A DNA stretch of 64,000 nucleotides, from assembly GCF_013170705.1 (NCBI RefSeq), contig NZ_CP033334.1, positions 682,001 to 746,000 on the forward strand, in the 5' to 3' direction. The position numbers and the translations under genes were made by a program. The notes under the pieces were generated by a model. That model saw nothing but the letters and a program-made list of their open reading frames with translations. It searched no databases and was not told where the DNA came from. Source of the stretch: Mesorhizobium loti (GTDB lineage Bacteria; Pseudomonadota; Alphaproteobacteria; Rhizobiales; Rhizobiaceae). Positions within the stretch are counted from its first letter, which is position 1; each line of letters begins with the position of its first letter. Shown piece by piece: positions 52,678-61,615 of the stretch.

Positions 52678-54177
52678 TCATCGCGACGGAACCATCAGGG
52701 GCGCCCTACGGCCCAGCCAACCCGAAATCTTCTCCATCTGCGCGGCGAAGGACAAAAGCGTCTCCTCGTCGCCCGGACGGCCGGCGGCCTGAATGCCGAG
52801 CGGCAGGCCGGCGTCGGTGACATGTACTGGCAGCGCGATAGACGGCTGGCCGCTGACATTGTGGATCGCCGGCCAGTGCGTGAACAGAAGGCTCTTGTCC
52901 ATCAGCTGTCCGAACAGCGGCTTGAGCTTCAGCAGGGGCGTCAGGTGAAGCTTGTCGAGCAGGTTCTCGATCGGTTCATCGGCGCCTTTCGGATCCATGG
53001 CGCCGCAGGCGAGCGGCGGGTGGGCGATGATCGGCATCAGCACCGCGTCATAGTGCGCGGTTTCCTCGATCATCCGCCGCGAAGCGGCATGGAGCCGCTG
53101 CAGGCCGGCATAGGTCTCGCCGGCCGAGACCATTTCGCCCAACCGGCCCAGCACCCGCGTGGCGCGCTCGATATCGCCGGTGACGGAACGGCCGACGCGC
53201 AGCGCTTCCGCTCGCAGCATGCCGGCGACGGCCGAAGCAACCGTCCTGCAGAAGTCGGCGAAGAAGTCACGGTCGATGAAGGGCAGGTCGATCTCTTCCA
53301 CCGTATGGCCGCCCTCCCGCGCAAGCGCCACCGCCATGTCGAGCGCCTTCATTGTTTCGGCCGAGATCGGCAGGCCAAGCGGCGACTTGCGATAGACGGC
53401 CAGCCTCAGTTGGCCCGGGTCGCGCGCGGCGGCGGCGGCGAACGTGCCCTTCGGCGGCAGCGCGGCATAGGGCGACAAGGAGTCCGGGCCATGGGTGAGG
53501 TCGAGCAGCAGCGCGGTGTCGCGCACCGAGCGGGTGACAGCATGGTCGACCACCATGCCGTACCAGCTTTCGCTCACCAGCGGCGTCAGCGGGATGCGGC
53601 CGCGCGAGGTCTTGAGGCCGACCAGGCCCGTGCAGGCGGAGGGCACCCGAATCGAGCCGCCGCCATCGGAGGCATGCGCCACCGGCACCACGCCGGCGGC
53701 GACCAGGGCTGCCGCGCCACCCGACGAGCCGCCGCTGGTGTGGCCGGTATTCCAGGGATTGCGGGTGATGCCGAAGGCCTTTGATTCAGTCATCAGCCGC
53801 AGCCCGTGCTCCGGCGATGTCGAGGTGACGATCGGGATCAGCCCGGCGGCAAGGTAGCGGTCGGTCATCACCGAATTGACCCCGGGCACCCAGGCGGGAA
53901 TGCGGCTGCCGCCATGCGACGGCACGCCCTTGATGGCGATGCCGAGGTCCTTGATGGCGAAGGGCACGCCGGCCAGCGGCAGGGAGCGGTCGATGGTCCT
54001 GGCCCGCGCCCGCGCGGCCTCGTAGAGCGGCTCGGCCGTGGCATTGATTTCGGGCCGCGTGGCCTCGGCGCGCGCGATCGCCGCTTCGGTCAGCTCGATC
54101 GCCGACAGTTCGCCCCTGCGCACCAGATCGGCGAGGCCGGTTGCGTCTTCTTCCCAAAGGGTCCGTTCGACCGACAT
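52678..54177 (-). CDS. Amidase signature family enzyme
   Basis: 499 residues. The Ser-cis-Ser-Lys triad is present: Lys in FAIKDLGI (about 73-80), the Gly/Ser-rich TSGGSSGGAAALVAAG (about 148-163) and the nucleophile in SDGGGSIRVPSACTGL (about 169-184). Members cleave amides such as 6-aminohexanoate dimers, indoleacetamide or malonamide; the substrate cannot be read. Position and orientation give no operon partner. It is divergent from the ECF sigma factor gene. Confidence 0.88.
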   Translation of the reverse strand: MSVERTLWEEDATGLADLVRRGELSAIELTEAAIARAEATRPEINATAEPLYEAARARARTIDRSLPLAGVPFAIKDLGIAIKGVPSHGGSRIPAWVPGVNSVMTDRYLAAGLIPIVTSTSPEHGLRLMTESKAFGITRNPWNTGHTSGGSSGGAAALVAAGVVPVAHASDGGGSIRVPSACTGLVGLKTSRGRIPLTPLVSESWYGMVVDHAVTRSVRDTALLLDLTHGPDSLSPYAALPPKGTFAAAAARDPGQLRLAVYRKSPLGLPISAETMKALDMAVALAREGGHTVEEIDLPFIDRDFFADFCRTVASAVAGMLRAEALRVGRSVTGDIERATRVLGRLGEMVSAGETYAGLQRLHAASRRMIEETAHYDAVLMPIIAHPPLACGAMDPKGADEPIENLLDKLHLTPLLKLKPLFGQLMDKSLLFTHWPAIHNVSGQPSIALPVHVTDAGLPLGIQAAGRPGDEETLLSFAAQMEKISGWLGRRAPLMVPSR

Positions 54178-54314
54178 CAGCGCTCCCTGCTTTTGGACAA
54201 GCTAGCCAGCGGCGATTCCCTTGGCAATCGAAGCCGCCACCGAACGCCGGAGCTTCATGTGCACGGAATATTTCCGGCGTTGCAAATACAACGCAATCGC
54301 CTAATTTGGCTCGC

Positions 54315-54854
54315 ATGACGCCGCAGGACATCTCGAAGCTGATCGTCCGGACTTCGATGAAGGATCGGGCTGCGTTCGATCTGCTCTACCGGCAGACCAG
54401 CGCGAAACTTTTCGGCGTCTGCCTTCGTGTATTGAACGATCGGGGAGATGCGGAAGAAGCGTTGCAGGAAGTCTTCGTCAAGATATGGACGAAAGCGGAT
54501 CGTTTTGCTGTTTCCGATCTGAGCCCGATCTCCTGGCTGGTGGCAATCGCACGCAACCACGCGATCGATCGCATCAGGGCGCGGCGCAAGCCAGCCGCCG
54601 ATATCGATGCCGCGCTCGATGTGGCCGATCCGGCACCGGGACCTGAAGCGATGGCGGTGGCGGGCGATGAATCCGAACGCATCCATCATTGCCTCGATGA
54701 GCTGGAGAAGGACCGGGCGGCGGCCGTCCGGGGCGCTTATCTCAAGGGCGAAAGCTATGCCGAACTGGCGGAACGCCACGGCGTGCCGCTGAACACGATG
54801 CGTACCTGGCTGCGCCGCAGCCTGATGAAACTCAGAGAATGTCTGGAAAGATGA
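54315..54854 (+). CDS. ECF sigma factor (SigK/RpoE-like)
   Basis: 179 residues from the ATG at 54315. Sigma region 2 spans about 20-90 (AFDLLYRQTSAKLFGVCLRVL, GDAEEALQEVFVKIW, ISWLVAIARNHAIDRIR; regions) and region 4 about 125-175 (GESYAELAERHGVPLNTMRTWLRRSLMKLRE; region). The stop overlaps the start of the anti-sigma gene. Such factors are released by stress acting on the anti-sigma factor. Confidence 0.92.
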   Translation: MTPQDISKLIVRTSMKDRAAFDLLYRQTSAKLFGVCLRVLNDRGDAEEALQEVFVKIWTKADRFAVSDLSPISWLVAIARNHAIDRIRARRKPAADIDAALDVADPAPGPEAMAVAGDESERIHHCLDELEKDRAAAVRGAYLKGESYAELAERHGVPLNTMRTWLRRSLMKLRECLER

Positions 54855-55573
54855 CGCTGGCAGAGGACAATGGACCGGAACGTGGAGGCGACGACCTGTT
54901 CGCCGCCGAATACGTTCTTGGCGTTCTGCCGGCGGAAGAGCGGCAGATCGCGATCAGGCGCATCGATACCGAAGCCGAATTCGCACGGCTCGTCGACGGC
55001 TGGGAGGTTCATCTCTCGCCGCTGGGCGCGGCGTATCCGGAAATCGAGCCGCCGGCTTCGGTGAAGCCGGCGATCGATCGCCGGTTGTTCGCATCGACCG
55101 CGGCCACTTCAGTCGACGCACGCGCCGGCCTGTGGTCCAGCCTCGCCTTCTGGCGCGGCCTTGCCGCGGCGGCGGTCGCGGCGCTGGCGATCTACATTGC
55201 CATCCCTTACGTCAACCCGCCGGTCGCACTGCCGCAGGGACGGCTCGTCGCCTCGCTGGCTGCCGATGGCAGCGACGTCAAATATCTCGCGGTTTACGAT
55301 GCCGCGCATCACGAGGTCGGCCTGTCGCATGTCTCCGGCGAGCGTGCCGCCGGCAAGGATTTCGAACTTTGGATGATCGAGGGCAAGAATCCTCCGGTGT
55401 CGATGGGTGTCATCCCGGTCGGGTCGACAGCGCATATTGTCGTCTCGCCGGCAGCCCAGCAGAAGCTTGCCCAGGGTGCGGTGCTGGCCGTCAGTCTTGA
55501 GCCCGCCGGTGGTTCGCCAACTGGGCAGCCCACCGGGCCGGTGGTGGCCGCGGGCGACCTGAAGAGCATCTGA
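54839..55573 (+). CDS. Membrane anti-sigma factor (RskA-like)
   Basis: 244 residues from the ATG at 54839; an ATG at 54851 that overlaps the sigma stop (ATGA) is an alternative. The cytoplasmic part (about 1-100) includes DDLFAAEYVLGVLPAEERQ, a common anti-sigma start; one membrane helix follows (RGLAAAAVAALAIYIAIPYV, about 105-124); and the rest is a periplasmic RskA-type domain (KDFELWMIEGKNPPVSMGVIP region). No zinc-binding HxxxCxxC is present, so sensing is probably by proteolysis rather than by cysteine oxidation. Confidence 0.9.
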   Translation: MSGKMTLAEDNGPERGGDDLFAAEYVLGVLPAEERQIAIRRIDTEAEFARLVDGWEVHLSPLGAAYPEIEPPASVKPAIDRRLFASTAATSVDARAGLWSSLAFWRGLAAAAVAALAIYIAIPYVNPPVALPQGRLVASLAADGSDVKYLAVYDAAHHEVGLSHVSGERAAGKDFELWMIEGKNPPVSMGVIPVGSTAHIVVSPAAQQKLAQGAVLAVSLEPAGGSPTGQPTGPVVAAGDLKSI

Positions 55574-55796
55574 CCTCGCTTCTCACCGCGAAGCCGTCGC
55601 CAGAACAATTCCAATGTATCTTATGTCATGCGCGTCTAAACAAACGCGTAAGCCGGCAAAATGTTGCGTCGAATAGACCTCTTCTCCCGCCCGATTAAAT
55701 TGAAAATCCAAAAATATTCTGAAACTCCCGCGTTTGTGTTCCGTATCTCCTCGCGTCCCCAAGAATGGGAAGAGAAACCCGAGGAGTTTGAACATT

Positions 55797-56354
55797 ATGC
55801 GTAGATTCGCCACCCTTTTGCTCGCCGGTACGATCGCTGTCTCCGCGCTTGCCACCGCCGCCTATGCCGAAAACCCGATGGTCGGCGGCGCCGCCATGTA
55901 TGCCAACAAGACCATCGTCGAGAATGCCGTCAATTCGAAGGATCACACGACGCTGGTCGCCGCCGTCAAGGCTGCCGGCCTGGTTGAGACCCTGCAGGGC
56001 GCCGGTCCTTTCACAGTGTTCGCGCCGACCAACGAGGCCTTCGCCGCATTGCCGGCCGGCACGGTCGACACGCTACTCAAGCCCGAGAACAAGGACAAGC
56101 TCGTCAAGATCCTGACCTGCCATGTCATCGGCGCCAAGGCGATGGCGGCGGACGTGGCCTCGATGGCCAAGGCCGATGGCGGCACGCACAAGGTCAAGAC
56201 GGTCGGCGGTTGCGAGCTGTCGCTCAAGGCCGATGGCGGCAAGGTCACCGTCACCGACGAGAATGGCAATGTCGCCAATGTAACGATCGCCGATGTCGAG
56301 CAATCCAATGGCGTCATTCACGTCATCGACAAGGTTCTTCTGCCGAAGATGTAA
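55797..56354 (+). CDS. Secreted fasciclin-domain protein (Nex18-like)
   Basis: 185 residues from the ATG at 55797 after GAGGAG. The signal peptide MRRFATLLLAGTIAVSALAT ends at AYAENP. The fasciclin domain (about 50-183) has VAAVKAAGLVETLQGAGPFTVFAPTNEAFAALP (H1 region) and the YH-like VIHVIDKVLLPKM at the end. It is a small exported adhesion-type domain; Nex18 of Sinorhizobium, a nodule-expressed protein, has this architecture. Located directly behind an ECF sigma/anti-sigma pair, it is a likely member of that regulon. Confidence 0.9.
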   Translation: MRRFATLLLAGTIAVSALATAAYAENPMVGGAAMYANKTIVENAVNSKDHTTLVAAVKAAGLVETLQGAGPFTVFAPTNEAFAALPAGTVDTLLKPENKDKLVKILTCHVIGAKAMAADVASMAKADGGTHKVKTVGGCELSLKADGGKVTVTDENGNVANVTIADVEQSNGVIHVIDKVLLPKM

Positions 56355-56441
56355 CAAAGGGCTTGCCGCGCACGAAGATACAGCAAGAGCTCTCCGTCGA
56401 TCGCGTCGTCCCGCTCCCGTGATGCGCAGTCGACACGCATG

Positions 56442-56490
56442 CTCCGCGCCGCCCACGATCAACCGTGGAACGGCGCGGAGTGTCGTTTTA
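56442..56490 (+). terminator. Rho-independent terminator after the fasciclin gene
   Basis: A long stem, CTCCGCGCCG against CGGCGCGGAG extended by CCACG/CGTGG around ATCAAC, is followed by TGTCGTTTTA. It begins 88 bases after the stop codon. Confidence 0.8.
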
Positions 56491-56565
56491 GGGCAAACCG
56501 TCACCGGCTTTTGATTTCCGCGTGGCGGTATAGTTTGGCAAAAGAGAAGACAGGAGGAACTGGCC

Positions 56566-57069
56566 ATGAACCGTCGCGACTTTCTTTTGAGCGGTGCCGC
56601 CACCATCGGCGTCGTCGGGGCCGCGTCAACCCTGCTGCGCATGAGCAGCCCGCAAGCCGCACAGGCCGCCGAGAAATTCGAGATCACCAAGACAGACGAT
56701 GAGTGGAAAGCGATCCTGTCGCCGGCCGCCTTCGACGTGCTGCGCAAACAAGGCACGGAGTATCCGGGCACCAGCCCGCTGCTCAACGAGCACCGCAAGG
56801 GCATTTTCGCCTGCGCCGGCTGCGATCTGCCGGTCTATCCCTCGGAGACGAAGTTCGATTCCGGCACCGGCTGGCCGAGCTTCTGGCAGGAGATCGCCAA
56901 CGGCATCAGCAAGACCGAGGACCGGTCGCTCGGGATGACACGCACCGAGGTGCATTGCCGCCGCTGCGGCGGCCATCTCGGCCATGTCTTCGACGATGGC
57001 CCGGCGCCGACCGGCCTGCGCCATTGCATCAACGGCGTGGCGCTGAGCTTCAAGCCCGCCACGGCCTGA
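56566..57069 (+). CDS. msrB: Periplasmic peptide-methionine (R)-S-oxide reductase
   Basis: 167 residues from the ATG at 56566 (GGAGGAACTGGCC). An N-terminal Tat signal (MNRRDFLLSGAATIGVVGAA) ends near AAQAAEK. The MsrB core has the zinc cysteines CAGC (about 86-89) and CRRC (about 134-137), the FDSGTGWPSFW block and the catalytic Cys in RHCINGVALSF (about 152-162). It repairs methionine sulfoxide in exported proteins. It follows the sigma-anti-sigma-fasciclin group and may belong to the same oxidative-stress response. Confidence 0.95.
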   Translation: MNRRDFLLSGAATIGVVGAASTLLRMSSPQAAQAAEKFEITKTDDEWKAILSPAAFDVLRKQGTEYPGTSPLLNEHRKGIFACAGCDLPVYPSETKFDSGTGWPSFWQEIANGISKTEDRSLGMTRTEVHCRRCGGHLGHVFDDGPAPTGLRHCINGVALSFKPATA

Positions 57070-57083
57070 ACAGGCTATACATG

Positions 57084-57118
57084 AAAAAACTCCGGGTCTT
57101 GCGGCCCGGAGTTTTTTT
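57084..57118. terminator. Bidirectional Rho-independent terminator
   Basis: ACTCCGGG and CCCGGAGT form an eight-base stem with an eight-base loop, flanked by AAAAAA and TTTTTTT. It serves msrB on the plus strand and the convergent EmrB-type gene on the minus strand. Confidence 0.92.
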
Positions 57119-57187
57119 GCGCTGTCAGGGTTTCGGGCGTGGACTGGAGGAACTTCCCGAAACCGCTGCCGGCGGATGGATCTCTAT

Positions 57188-58783
57188 TCAATGCCCGCCG
57201 CCGCCGCCACCACCGGGCGCGGCCGGCTTGTTGATCAGCATGGTGAACAGGCCGAGCGTCGCGAACAGCACGGTCAGCATGTAGAACACGTCCATGAAGG
57301 ACAGCAGCGCCGCCTGCTGCTGGACCATGCCCGACAGCTTGGAGATCGCCGCGCTGGCCGCATCGAGGCCGGTGGTCTGCTCGAAGTTGAGCGTCATGTT
57401 CTGCAGCTTGGTCTGCGCGGCCGCACTGCCCCACTGCACATGCTCGGAGAGCCTTGCGTAGTGGAAGGCGTTGCGATCGATCAGCACGGTGTTGATAAGG
57501 GCAAGGCCGACCGCACCGCCGAGGTTGCGGGTGAGGTTGAACAGGCCGGACGCATTCTTCAGCCGGTCCGGCGGCAAGGTGCCGAGCGCGATGTTGTTGA
57601 TCGGCACCATGCACAGCATCATCGAACAACCGCGCAGGATCTGCGGGATGAGCAGCTCGTAGAAATCCCAGTCGGCGGTCAGATGCGTCATCCACCAGGT
57701 GCCGGTGGCGAAGCCGAAGAAGCCGATCATCATCATCAGCCGCAAATCCATCTTGCTCGACAGGATGCCCGAGATCGGGGCGGTGACGAACATCGCCAGG
57801 CCGCTGACGAACAGCGCCTCGCCGATCATCATCGAATCGTAACCCCGGATACGGCCAAGGAAGACCGGATAGAGATAGGTCAGGCCGTAGAGACCGATGC
57901 CGATGACGAAGGAAAACAGCGAGCCGAAGGCGAAGTTGATGTTGCTGAACGCCCTGAGGTCGACGATGGGTTCCTCGGCGGTGAAGACCCGCCAGAAGAA
58001 GACCACCGCGCCGACAGTCATGACGATGGCGCAGATGAACACCCCCTGGTCCTGCAGCCAATCATTGTTCGGGCCTTCCTCAAGCACATATTCCATGCAG
58101 CCCAGGAAGGCCGCCATGCCGGCGAGGCCCCACCAGTCGAACTTGTTGAACAGCTTGAGATTGGGCTTGTCGAAATCGATCAGCGACCAGGCGGCGGTCG
58201 CCACCAGGATGCCGGGCACGACATTGACCAGGAACAGCCAGTGCCATGAAAAGGCGTGACTGATATAGCCGCCGACGGTCGGACCGATGGTCGGCGCCAG
58301 CGTCGCCACCAGGCCGATCATCGGCGAGACGATGGCGCGGCGCGAGGGCGGGAAGATGGTGAAGGCCGCGGCAAAGACGCTCGGGATCATGCCGCCGCCG
58401 ATGAAGCCTTGCACGGCGCGGTAGACGATCATCTGGTCGATGTTGGTGGCGGTCGCCGCAAGGGCGCTGGCCGCGGTGAAGCCGGCGGCGGCGATGGTGA
58501 ACAGCACGCGCGTCGAGAGCATGCGGCTGAGGAAGCCGGACAGCGGGATCATGACCACCTCGGCGATCAGGTAGGCCGTCTGCACCCACGGGATTTCGTC
58601 GGAGCTGGCGCTGAGGCCCGCCTGGATCTCGGCCAGCGAGGCCGAGACGATCTGGATGTCCAGGATCGCCATGAACATGCCGAACACCATCGCCAGGAAG
58701 GCGATGATACGGCGTGTGGAAATGGTGTCGGGGACCGCCGGCCGTGCCGGCGGCGCTCCTGCGGTGACTGTTGCGGTTGCCAT
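57188..58783 (-). CDS. DHA2-family MFS drug efflux permease (EmrB type)
   Basis: 531 residues with 14 predicted membrane segments. The DHA2 landmarks are IQIVSASLAEIQAGLSASSDEIPWVQTAYLIAEVVMIPLSGF (region about 44-85) and the antiporter motif APTIGPTVGGYI (about 160-171). It ends in a Gly/His-rich tail. With the adaptor encoded just upstream on the same strand and an outer-membrane channel elsewhere, it would form a tripartite pump. Confidence 0.92.
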   Translation of the reverse strand: MATATVTAGAPPARPAVPDTISTRRIIAFLAMVFGMFMAILDIQIVSASLAEIQAGLSASSDEIPWVQTAYLIAEVVMIPLSGFLSRMLSTRVLFTIAAAGFTAASALAATATNIDQMIVYRAVQGFIGGGMIPSVFAAAFTIFPPSRRAIVSPMIGLVATLAPTIGPTVGGYISHAFSWHWLFLVNVVPGILVATAAWSLIDFDKPNLKLFNKFDWWGLAGMAAFLGCMEYVLEEGPNNDWLQDQGVFICAIVMTVGAVVFFWRVFTAEEPIVDLRAFSNINFAFGSLFSFVIGIGLYGLTYLYPVFLGRIRGYDSMMIGEALFVSGLAMFVTAPISGILSSKMDLRLMMMIGFFGFATGTWWMTHLTADWDFYELLIPQILRGCSMMLCMVPINNIALGTLPPDRLKNASGLFNLTRNLGGAVGLALINTVLIDRNAFHYARLSEHVQWGSAAAQTKLQNMTLNFEQTTGLDAASAAISKLSGMVQQQAALLSFMDVFYMLTVLFATLGLFTMLINKPAAPGGGGGGGH

Positions 58784-58854
58784 TGCGTGGGAGCCTCCTT
58801 GAGGCCGGGCGGCTCGGTGCTCAATCAGCCACCGAGCCGCCCTCCGAAAAGCGC

Positions 58855-60042
58855 TTAGTTGGTTGTGGCGACAGGTGCGGTGCGGCTGTCGACGTTGACG
58901 ACAACGCTCAAGCCCGCGCGCAGCTTGCCGGTCTTCAGGGCATCGGCCGGGACGTCGATGCGCACCGGGACGCGCTGCACGACCTTGGTGAAGTTGCCGG
59001 TGGCGTTTTCCGGCGGCAGAAGCGAGAAAACCGCTCCCGAAGCCGGAGCCAGCGACGAGACGGTTCCCTGGATGGGCTGGCCGTCGATGGCGTCGACCGA
59101 GATGTTGACCTTTTCGCCGGGAACCAGCCGGGCAAGCTGGGTCTCCTTGAAGTTGGCGACGATGTAGAGCTTGTCCATCGGCACGACGACGGCGAGCTTC
59201 TGGCCGGGGCTGACGAGATCGCCCTGCTCAACCGAGCGGTTGCCGACGACGCCGTCATAAGGCGCCTTGAGCACGGTGAAGGACAGGTCGCGCGCGGCCT
59301 TGTCGCGGTTGAGCTGCAAGGAGGCGAGCGTGCTCGCCGACTCGGCGCGCTGCGCCTCGAGCACACTGATATTGGCCTGCGCGGCGGCGATCTGGGCATC
59401 GGCACCGACGAGAGCGGCATTGGCCTGGTCGAGCGCGGTCTGGGCGTCGTCCAGTTGTGCCTGCGTGCCGACATGCGTCTTGACCAGCTGCGCGGCGCGC
59501 TGCTGGGCCCGACCGGCATTGTCGGCCGCGGCCTGATCGGCGACCTTCTGCGCCTGCGCCTGCTGCAGGGAGGCCTGCGCGGCCTTGGTCTGGGCGTCGA
59601 TGCGGTCAAGCGTCTTCGACAGCGTGGCGATCTGCGCCTCGGCCTGCGCGACAGCGATCTTGTAGTCGCCATCGTCGATGGTCAGCAGCGGATCCCCAGC
59701 CTTGACCAGCTGGTTCTCGCTCACCTTGACCTGGTCGACATAGCCGGAAATCTTGGGCGAGACGAACGCCATGTCGGCCTGGACATACGCGTCGTCGGTC
59801 GAGATCATGAAACGGCCCGTGGTCCAGTAGTCGTAGCCGTACCAGGCGCCGCCGCTCAGCAGGGCAAGGCCGATGATCGGCAGTAGGAAGGAGCGCACCG
59901 AGCGCTTCTTCCTGACCGGAGCTTCAGCCGCCGGCGGCGGTGCGACCGGCTGGACGGGAATCTCCGGTGCTTCCGTCGCCGGAGCGACCTTGGCGCTGGG
60001 GAAAGGGCGGACTTCGGCGGTGGTGGGCGCGTTCGAGGACAT
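58855..60042 (-). CDS. HlyD-family membrane fusion protein (EmrA type)
   Basis: 395 residues. A Pro/Ala-rich cytoplasmic N-terminus, one membrane helix (LLPIIGLALLSGGAWYGYDYW), a barrel-sandwich domain split into two lipoyl-like halves (STDDAYVQADMAFVSPKISGYVDQVKV and FTVLKAPYDGVVGNRSVEQGDLV; regions) and a long alpha-hairpin coiled coil between them (about 130-245). It links the EmrB-type permease to an outer-membrane channel. The gene is first in its operon, divergent from a TetR repressor. Confidence 0.92.
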   Translation of the reverse strand: MSSNAPTTAEVRPFPSAKVAPATEAPEIPVQPVAPPPAAEAPVRKKRSVRSFLLPIIGLALLSGGAWYGYDYWTTGRFMISTDDAYVQADMAFVSPKISGYVDQVKVSENQLVKAGDPLLTIDDGDYKIAVAQAEAQIATLSKTLDRIDAQTKAAQASLQQAQAQKVADQAAADNAGRAQQRAAQLVKTHVGTQAQLDDAQTALDQANAALVGADAQIAAAQANISVLEAQRAESASTLASLQLNRDKAARDLSFTVLKAPYDGVVGNRSVEQGDLVSPGQKLAVVVPMDKLYIVANFKETQLARLVPGEKVNISVDAIDGQPIQGTVSSLAPASGAVFSLLPPENATGNFTKVVQRVPVRIDVPADALKTGKLRAGLSVVVNVDSRTAPVATTN

Positions 60043-60067
60043 GACATCTCTCTAAAGTAATAATACT

Positions 60068-60081
60068 GAACCGTTCGGTTC
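60068..60081. promoter_or_regulatory. TetR operator candidate on the emrA side
   Basis: GAACCG-TT-CGGTTC is a perfect inverted repeat 26 bases before the EmrA-type start codon. Confidence 0.75.
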
Positions 60082-60091
60082 GATCTGGGCG

Positions 60092-60120
60092 TTGACATAG
60101 CGTGAAAAGAGGACCATATC
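60092..60120 (+). promoter_or_regulatory. Promoter of the TetR repressor gene
   Basis: TTGACA at 60092-60097 and CATATC at 60115-60120 are 17 bases apart, a near-consensus sigma-70 promoter. The second operator lies just downstream of the expected transcription start, as in autorepression. Confidence 0.7.
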
Positions 60121-60129
60121 AAGAGGCAA

Positions 60130-60147
60130 TCGAACCGGTTGGTTCGA
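60130..60147. promoter_or_regulatory. TetR operator candidate on the tetR side
   Basis: TCGAACC-GGTT-GGTTCGA is a perfect seven-base inverted repeat, sharing GAACC/GGTTC arms with the site at 60068-60081. Confidence 0.75.
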
Positions 60148-60168
60148 ATTATTTCGAGGTGTTACCCC

Positions 60169-60912
60169 ATGGCCGAAACCAAAGCCGAAACCTCAGCCAA
60201 TATCGAAAAGGAACAGTGCGACCTGCTGGACAGCCTGCGCCGCGGACGCCCTGCGGCCGGACAGGACCCGGTCAAGCGCAGCCAGATCATCGATGGCGCC
60301 CGCCGTGTCTTCATAGACAAGGGCTTCGAGGCCGCCTCGATGAACGACATCACGCGCGAAGCCGGCGTGTCGAAAGGCACCATCTATGTCTATTTCGCCA
60401 ACAAGGAAGAGCTGTTCGAGGCGCTGATCGAGGAAGAGCGCGGCACCATCTTCAAGAACATGTACGACATGCTCGACCGCGCCGACGACCTGCGCCAGAC
60501 GCTGGTGAAGTTCGGCAAGGTGCTGTCCATGAAGATCACCTCGGCCAAGGTCATCCAGGCCCAACGCACCGTGATCGGCGCCTCCGACAGGATCCCCGAC
60601 ATGGGCGCGCGTTTTTACGAACGCGGACCCAAACGCGGCCATGACAAGGTGGTGGAATTCCTCAATGCCGCCATCGAACGCGGCCTGCTCGAGATCGACG
60701 ATGTCGATCTTGCCGCCTACCAATTCACCGAACTTTGCCTGGCCGGCCTTTTCCGGCAGTGCATCTTCGCCTACCGGACCAAGGCGCCGAACCAGGATGA
60801 GATCGACCACATCGTCCGGTCGGGGGTCGCCATGTTCCTGAAGGCCTACGGCACCGAAAGGCTCGCCGAGGAGGAAAGCCACCAGATGATTGCCCTGGAG
60901 GCAAAGGCATAG
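60169..60912 (+). CDS. TetR-family repressor of the divergent efflux pump
   Basis: 247 residues from the ATG at 60169 with GAGGTG ahead. After a 45-residue N-terminal extension comes the helix-turn-helix (IDGARRVFIDKGFEAASMNDITREAGVSKGTIYVYFANKEELF; region about 41-83) and an AcrR-type C-terminal domain. Its operators are the GAACC/GGTTC palindromes in the shared 126-base promoter region. A pump substrate should act as inducer. Confidence 0.92.
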   Translation: MAETKAETSANIEKEQCDLLDSLRRGRPAAGQDPVKRSQIIDGARRVFIDKGFEAASMNDITREAGVSKGTIYVYFANKEELFEALIEEERGTIFKNMYDMLDRADDLRQTLVKFGKVLSMKITSAKVIQAQRTVIGASDRIPDMGARFYERGPKRGHDKVVEFLNAAIERGLLEIDDVDLAAYQFTELCLAGLFRQCIFAYRTKAPNQDEIDHIVRSGVAMFLKAYGTERLAEEESHQMIALEAKA

Positions 60913-60955
60913 GGCCAGCCGGGCGGCTCATCGGGACCGGCCCGATCTCCCTTCC

Positions 60956-61615
60956 CTAGCCGCCATTGGCGGCAAGCACGATCGCGGCCTGCAATTCCTC
61001 CAGGCCTTCGCCCTTTTCCGATGACGTCGCCAGGACGAATGGAAACGCCGCAGGACGCTTCTTGATCTTCTGCAGCGTCTCCTCGATCAGCCGCGGCACG
61101 CCGGCGACCTTGATCTTGTCGGTCTTGGTCAGCACGATCTGGTAGGATACCGCCGCCTTGTCGAGCAGCGACAGCACTTCGTCGTCCTTGGCCTTGATGC
61201 CGTGGCGGGCATCGATCAGCACATAGACCCGCTTCAGCGTGACGCGGCCCTTGAGATAGTCGAAGACCAGTTTGGTCCATTCGTCGACCTTCTCCTTGGG
61301 CGCGGTGGCGTAGCCGTAGCCCGGCATGTCGACCAGCGCCATCGGCGGCAGGTCAGCGCCCTCGCCCGAAAATCCGTCCGGTACGAAATAGTTGAGTTCC
61401 TGCGTGCGCCCCGGGGTGTTGGAGGTGCGCGCCAGCCCCTTCTGGTTGACCAGAGCGTTGATCAGCGAGGACTTGCCGACATTCGAGCGGCCGGCGAAGG
61501 CGATTTCCGGCGGCCCTTCCGGCGGCAGGAATTTCATGGCCGGCACGCCGCGGATGAAAATCCACCCGCGCGTGAACAGGTCGGTGCCGATCACGGTGCT
61601 GTTTTGAGCGTTCAA
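60956..61615 (-). CDS. engB: Ribosome-biogenesis GTPase EngB/YsxC
   Basis: 219 residues from a TTG at 61615; GGAGG lies eight bases upstream and the TTG overlaps the stop of the preceding gene (TTGA). GTPase motifs: G1 GRSNVGKSS (about 42-50), G3 DMPGYG, G4 TKTDK and G5 SSEKG. The essential enzyme assists assembly of the large ribosomal subunit. The TTG start is supported by its position in the overlap; the next in-frame ATG is within the [11 protein letters not shown] stretch and would remove about 25 residues. Confidence 0.92.
   Translation of the reverse strand: MNAQNSTVIGTDLFTRGWIFIRGVPAMKFLPPEGPPEIAFAGRSNVGKSSLINALVNQKGLARTSNTPGRTQELNYFVPDGFSGEGADLPPMALVDMPGYGYATAPKEKVDEWTKLVFDYLKGRVTLKRVYVLIDARHGIKAKDDEVLSLLDKAAVSYQIVLTKTDKIKVAGVPRLIEETLQKIKKRPAAFPFVLATSSEKGEGLEELQAAIVLAANGG

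Noticed and set aside
54230..54314. An ECF-type autoregulated promoter before the sigma factor gene
   Set aside because: A loosely shared CCGGCGTT/CCCGCGTTT stretch occurs here and at about 55727-55737 before the fasciclin gene, but spacing and -10 parts do not match well enough to claim a promoter.
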